7,353 nt of DNA, taken from NCBI GenBank assembly GCA_964354655.1, contig CAYHAL010000041.1, positions 1 through 7,353 of the forward strand, read 5' to 3'. How positions within the stretch are numbered: the stretch's first letter is position 1; the number at the start of each line of letters is the position of its first letter. Positions 4,213 to 7,353 of this stretch are shown here, piece by piece. The stretch is from E44-bin46 sp964354655. Its GTDB lineage: Bacteria > Chloroflexota > Dehalococcoidia > Dehalococcoidales > E44-bin46. Made by a program: the position numbers and the translations under genes. A model generated the notes under the pieces. It was not told the DNA's origin and did not search any database. It was given only the letters and a program-made list of their open reading frames with translations.

Positions 4213-6510
4213 CTATAACTCCCGCAACAACTCCCCCAATAAGAGCTGAGCTGCCTTCTTATCCAGGGGTTTATTATTATTGCCACACTTGGGCGACTGG
4301 ATACAGCTGGGGCAGCCCTCGTGGCATGGGCACTCGGTAATCGCCTTCAGTGTAGCTTGCCACAATTCAGTCACTAAGTCAAAACCTTTCTCGGCAATTC
4401 CAATGCCACCGGGATAAGCATCATAAATAAATATCTGGGCTTTCCCGGTATCAGGGTGAAAGGGAGTGGATACACCACCGATATCATTGCGGTCACATAG
4501 GGCAAATAAGGGCAGGATAGCAATCGCCGCATGCTCAGTAGCGTGTAAGCCACCGGCAAAGTCTAATTGAGCCTCGGCTAGCCGGGCGATAGCTTCAGGT
4601 GGCAGGCCAAACCATAACGCCACCGTGGGGAAATGCTGAGGCGGCAAGTCAAGGGATTCCTCGCCAATTATCTCCTCAGTGAACTGCGCCTTCTTTTTGA
4701 AGCCCACCACAGTAGTGGTAACCTCTACCTCCCCTAGGTAAACCTTTACCTGCCCACAGCTTTTTTCACCGGTTACCCTGAGAATATGCAAATCGGTAAG
4801 CTCCTTAGCCTGGGTATAATAAGGGACAGTAGTTGGCTCAGCATAAGCGGTGCGATTAGCTACGTCAAGCCTAGTTATTATGTAAGCTTCCCCCTGATGG
4901 AGATAGATAGCGCCAAGGTGTATTTGAGAAAAAGCCACACTGGCCTCTACCGTCTCCAGCAGGGAGTCGGTTGAGGTATTAATTATAGCAAAGTTCTCCC
5001 CAGAAGTGGAACGGATATTGATGCTCTGGGCTGGATAGGCAATAGCTGGTGAAAGATACCATTTCTTGACATCCTCCTTCACCTTCAACAAGCCCAGCTG
5101 TTCCAGCTCTGCCCTTTCCTGGCTTAAGGCTGAGCCGAAAAAGTCCTCATCGCCGCTACTTAGCGGCGACTCCCAGGCAGCGCACAGGAGGTGGGCTCTT
5201 AAAATATAGGGATTGCTGGGGTTAACTAAGGCATTCTCAAAGCTTTTTTGAAAAAAGAAATCAGGGTGGCGCATAAAATACTGGTCTAGAGGATTATCCA
5301 GAGCAATAAGAAAGCTTAAAGACTCGCCCCTACCCCGACCGCTCCTACCAGCTTGCTGCCAAGTACTGGCAATACTCCCTGGATAGCCGGTAAGCACTGT
5401 TGCCTCCAGGTCACCAATGTCTATACCTAACTCTAAAGCGGTAGTAGCCACCACCCCCACAAGCTGACCGGAGAAGAGCTCCTGCTCTATCTGCCGGCGT
5501 TCTTGGGGTAGATAACCGGCACGGTAGGGCTTAATTTGTTTTGCCAGAGCCGGGCTAGTTTCAGCTAACCTCTGCCGTGAGTAGTTATAAATAAGCTCGG
5601 TGAGCCGACGGGTACGGGCAAAGGTTAAACTGCGGATATTTTGACTCACCAGCTCAGTAAATAAGCTTGTTGCTTCACTATTAGGGCTACGCCGAACGCT
5701 CCTCGCCTCGTCTATAATTGGTGGGTTCCAGAAGACAAAGTCCTTGCCACCATGAGGAGAGCCATCATTATCAACTATTTTAAAAGGTAAACCTACCAGT
5801 CTTTCGGTATGCTCACTAGGGTTAGCTATGGTAGCTGAACAGCAAATGAATTGGGGGGCTGAGCCATAGAGTTGGCACACCCGGCGCAAGCGACGCAGCA
5901 CACAGGCTACATGAGAGCCAAAAACACCGCGATAGATATGGGCTTCATCCACTACCACATACCTCACGTGGCGGAGTAGCCTTGACCAAGATTGATGATT
6001 GGGTAGTATGCCAACGTGGAGCATATCAGGATTGGTAAGCACCACCCTGGCCCGTTTCCTTATCTCAGCCCGCTCAGCCTGAGGGGTATCGCCATCAAAG
6101 GTGGCAAAGTCCGCCACGCTGAATAAATCGGGGCAAACCAGCTCCCTTAGACTGCGCAACTGGTCTTGAGCCAGCGCCTTGGTAGGAAAAATGTAAAGAG
6201 CCCGACTATTGTTATCAGCTAGAAGTGATTCCAAGACAGGGATGTTATAGCACAGGGTCTTACCACTGGCACTGGAGGTTGACACCATCACATTCTCACC
6301 CTGTCGAGCATAATTTACGGCTTCAGCTTGATGAGTATAAAGAGGTAACAGCCCATGCTCTTTGAGGCAACCCTGAAGACCACTAACTAGAGGCTTATCT
6401 AATTTAGCGCAGCTCGCTTCACGGGCTGGAATATGCTCAATATGAACAACCTGCCCCCTATAAATAGGTTGAACGGTAAGATAATGAAGGAAAGCTGAGG
6501 TATCCATCAT
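4213..6510 (-). CDS. DEAH-box helicase with DUF1998 domain, MrfA/YprA type
   Basis: A superfamily 2 DNA helicase of 765 aa, close to the length of Bacillus subtilis MrfA (YprA), which unwinds DNA and repairs mitomycin damage. Motifs in order: HQAEA (60-64, Q-motif-like), Walker A SSASGKT (79-85), FPTKALAQDQ (108-117), TNPDMLH (159-165), DEAH box VDEAH (187-191), motif III SAT (225-227), motif IV FART (297-300), motif V TTALELGIDIG (356-366) and motif VI QQAGRSGRG (385-393). The C-terminal DUF1998 part shows GGLHATEHA (653-661), YDAYPGGIG (696-704) and a cysteine cluster (C727, C729, C733, C736, C742) that probably binds metal. The start at 6510 (or the adjacent ATG at 6507) is 9 bp after the DUF503 stop, with only a weak GATGAG upstream, so coupled translation is likely. 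The exonuclease partner MrfB is not visible, though the gap begins just after the stop. Family confidence is high; the DNA-repair role is by homology. Confidence 0.92.
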   Translation of the reverse strand: MMDTSAFLHYLTVQPIYRGQVVHIEHIPAREASCAKLDKPLVSGLQGCLKEHGLLPLYTHQAEAVNYARQGENVMVSTSSASGKTLCYNIPVLESLLADNNSRALYIFPTKALAQDQLRSLRELVCPDLFSVADFATFDGDTPQAERAEIRKRARVVLTNPDMLHVGILPNHQSWSRLLRHVRYVVVDEAHIYRGVFGSHVACVLRRLRRVCQLYGSAPQFICCSATIANPSEHTERLVGLPFKIVDNDGSPHGGKDFVFWNPPIIDEARSVRRSPNSEATSLFTELVSQNIRSLTFARTRRLTELIYNYSRQRLAETSPALAKQIKPYRAGYLPQERRQIEQELFSGQLVGVVATTALELGIDIGDLEATVLTGYPGSIASTWQQAGRSGRGRGESLSFLIALDNPLDQYFMRHPDFFFQKSFENALVNPSNPYILRAHLLCAAWESPLSSGDEDFFGSALSQERAELEQLGLLKVKEDVKKWYLSPAIAYPAQSINIRSTSGENFAIINTSTDSLLETVEASVAFSQIHLGAIYLHQGEAYIITRLDVANRTAYAEPTTVPYYTQAKELTDLHILRVTGEKSCGQVKVYLGEVEVTTTVVGFKKKAQFTEEIIGEESLDLPPQHFPTVALWFGLPPEAIARLAEAQLDFAGGLHATEHAAIAILPLFALCDRNDIGGVSTPFHPDTGKAQIFIYDAYPGGIGIAEKGFDLVTELWQATLKAITECPCHEGCPSCIQSPKCGNNNKPLDKKAAQLLLGELLREL

Positions 6511-6519
6511 AGATTCTCA

Positions 6520-6813
6520 TCACAAAACAGACAGGATCTCAATTTCATGACTGAGTATCTCCACATCAAACCGCCCACCGGCAATAAAGTCCACCACCTT
6601 TGACAGGACTTGATTGGTATACCGCTTATCATTGCTAACGCAGCAGATACCTATTGTGGCTAACTGCCATAAATCATGGTCGTCAACCTCAGCCACGGAA
6701 ACATTAAACTTATTTCGAACCCGGGTAGTAATGGATTTCAACACCCGCCTTTTACCCTTGAGAGATAGATTCTCAGGTAAACGGAGGCTAATCTTACATA
6801 TGCCAACATTCAT
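6520..6813 (-). CDS. DUF503 family protein (YlxP-like)
   Basis: A complete 97-aa member of the small DUF503 family, whose biochemical role is not settled. Family hallmarks are visible: an N-terminal strand MNVGICKISLRLPE, LSLKGKRRVLKSI (16-28), KFNVSVAEVD (35-44) and DLWQLATIGI (47-56), followed by a C-terminal helix and an acidic strand EILSHEIEIL. There is no signal peptide or membrane segment, so it is cytoplasmic. In Bacillus this family (YlxP) lies in the nusA-infB-rbfA region. Here no ribosome-maturation gene is adjacent, and it instead leads directly into the helicase gene, 9 bp downstream. No ribosome binding site is obvious before the ATG at 6813. A TATAAT box lies 48 bases upstream. 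The family call is firm; function is unknown. Confidence 0.88.
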   Translation of the reverse strand: MNVGICKISLRLPENLSLKGKRRVLKSITTRVRNKFNVSVAEVDDHDLWQLATIGICCVSNDKRYTNQVLSKVVDFIAGGRFDVEILSHEIEILSVL

Positions 6814-6861
6814 AGCATTTATAACCCAGATGCTGTCCTCGCTTGGTCAGCGGCACAAGAA

Positions 6862-6867
6862 ATTATA
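6862..6867 (-). promoter_or_regulatory. Candidate -10 box TATAAT for DUF503-helicase
   Basis: The minus strand reads a perfect TATAAT here, 48 bases before the DUF503 start codon, which would give a 5' leader of about 40 bases. The -35 side is poor: TTGTTT (6888-6893) would need a 20-bp spacer, and at 17 bp only TTTCCC is found. It is placed sensibly just after the VOC gene and its possible terminator, so I keep it as a tentative promoter. Confidence 0.4.
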
Positions 6868-6871
6868 CCCC

Positions 6872-6920
6872 AAAAATAAAAGAGGGGAAACAAGCAAAAG
6901 TTGAGGGGCTGGCTCCTCTC
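6872..6920 (-). terminator. Weak candidate terminator after the VOC gene
   Basis: Directly after the VOC stop codon the minus strand has GAGGAG-CCAG-CCCCTC (6918-6903), a 6-bp hairpin with one A-C mismatch, followed by a T-rich stretch. Alternatively AGAGG (6919-6915) can pair with CCTCT just before TTTATTTTT. Neither fold is strong. The T-rich tail and the position between two same-strand genes are the main support. Confidence 0.3.
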
Positions 6921-7353
6921 TCATTTCTCTCCAAATTCGACAAGGATACCCCCTGGCTTGGTGTTAAAATAGCACCAGCGCTTCCCCTGATAGGTGCCAC
7001 CTACCACCATCTTAGCCCCCCGCTTCTTTAATTTTGCCACCATCTCATCCCAATTTGAGATACTAAAACCAATATGGTGTAGCCCCTCTCCTTTGGTTTT
7101 GAGAAACTCAGGCCAGGGCCCTCCCCCCTCTAGCTGCTGAATAAGCTCCAATTTTGTTGGCCCTAACTTAGCCCAGGCAACCTTCTGCCTAAACGGCTCA
7201 CCCACCATTAACTCATCCTTACCGAGTGAAATCTCTACCGCCTGCCAGGGGCCAAGACCCCAGATTGAGGAAAGGAATTCCATAGTCTTATCTATGTCTT
7301 CCACCACAACACTTATGTGGCTAGGGGCAGGTAGAGCTACAGCACCAGTATCC
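6921..7353 (-). CDS. VOC-family protein, methylmalonyl-CoA-epimerase-like (5' partial)
   Basis: A vicinal-oxygen-chelate (glyoxalase fold) metalloenzyme. The frame stays open to the right window edge, so the true start is outside. 143 residues are visible (numbered from the first full codon at 7352). An internal GTG at 7307 could be taken as a start, but it would remove H12 in PSHISVVV, the first metal ligand of the fold. Two VOC modules are seen: the first with SHISVVVEDIDKTMEF and GLGPW, the second with GEGLHHIGFSI and GGILVEFGEK. Likely metal ligands are H12, a Gln in ELIQQ (72/73), a His in LHHIGF (92/93) and E139, the H-Q-H-E set of methylmalonyl-CoA epimerase. Substrate cannot be decided: glyoxalase-like and epimerase-like members look alike, and no propionyl-CoA or mutase gene is in view. 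It is complete at the C-terminus. Confidence 0.85.
   Translation of the reverse strand, partial: DTGAVALPAPSHISVVVEDIDKTMEFLSSIWGLGPWQAVEISLGKDELMVGEPFRQKVAWAKLGPTKLELIQQLEGGGPWPEFLKTKGEGLHHIGFSISNWDEMVAKLKKRGAKMVVGGTYQGKRWCYFNTKPGGILVEFGEK

Noticed and set aside
4028..4286. Open frames on both strands running through the N run
   Set aside because: They exist only because N codons are read as open. They carry no information.
6614..7031. Plus-strand open frames over DUF503 and the VOC gene
   Set aside because: They overlap two well-supported minus-strand genes and the spacer, with no motif of their own.

Overview
The window looks like a bacterial chromosomal segment of moderate GC content from a metagenome-type scaffold, with a 100-base run of N at 4107-4206. 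The protein styles (the Lgt signature with GCCYG, a short corrinoid/QueG-like Fe-S protein, a VOC protein of methylmalonyl-CoA-epimerase type, a thermitase-like subtilase) suggest Chloroflexota, perhaps Dehalococcoidia. That placement is an impression from recalled family resemblances and has not been tested.

Left block, plus strand (1-2450): a non-coding leader, a secreted subtilisin-family (S8) serine protease, a 206-bp intergenic region rich in short repeats, a sigma-70/ECF-type sigma factor, and a small single-pass membrane protein 36 bp behind it that may be its anti-sigma factor. The 8-mer ACTAAAGT occurs twice in the protease leader and twice (once inverted) in the sigma leader. By eye I found no other copy in the window. 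This makes shared regulation of protease and sigma factor the most interesting hypothesis here.

Right block, minus strand (7353 down to 2476): a VOC-family enzyme cut by the window edge, a 107-bp spacer with a candidate terminator and a TATAAT box, DUF503 protein and an MrfA/YprA-type DEAH helicase (9 bp apart), the assembly gap, then lgt (prolipoprotein diacylglyceryl transferase) overlapping by a few bases a short Fe-S protein of the QueG/reductive-dehalogenase-like superfamily. The two blocks converge at 2451-2475 with only 25 bp between stop codons.

Most genes belong to known families. The novelty candidates are the repeat-rich control regions of the protease/sigma/membrane-protein group and the unassigned Fe-S protein behind lgt. 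I see no RNA gene, CRISPR array, insertion sequence or attachment site.
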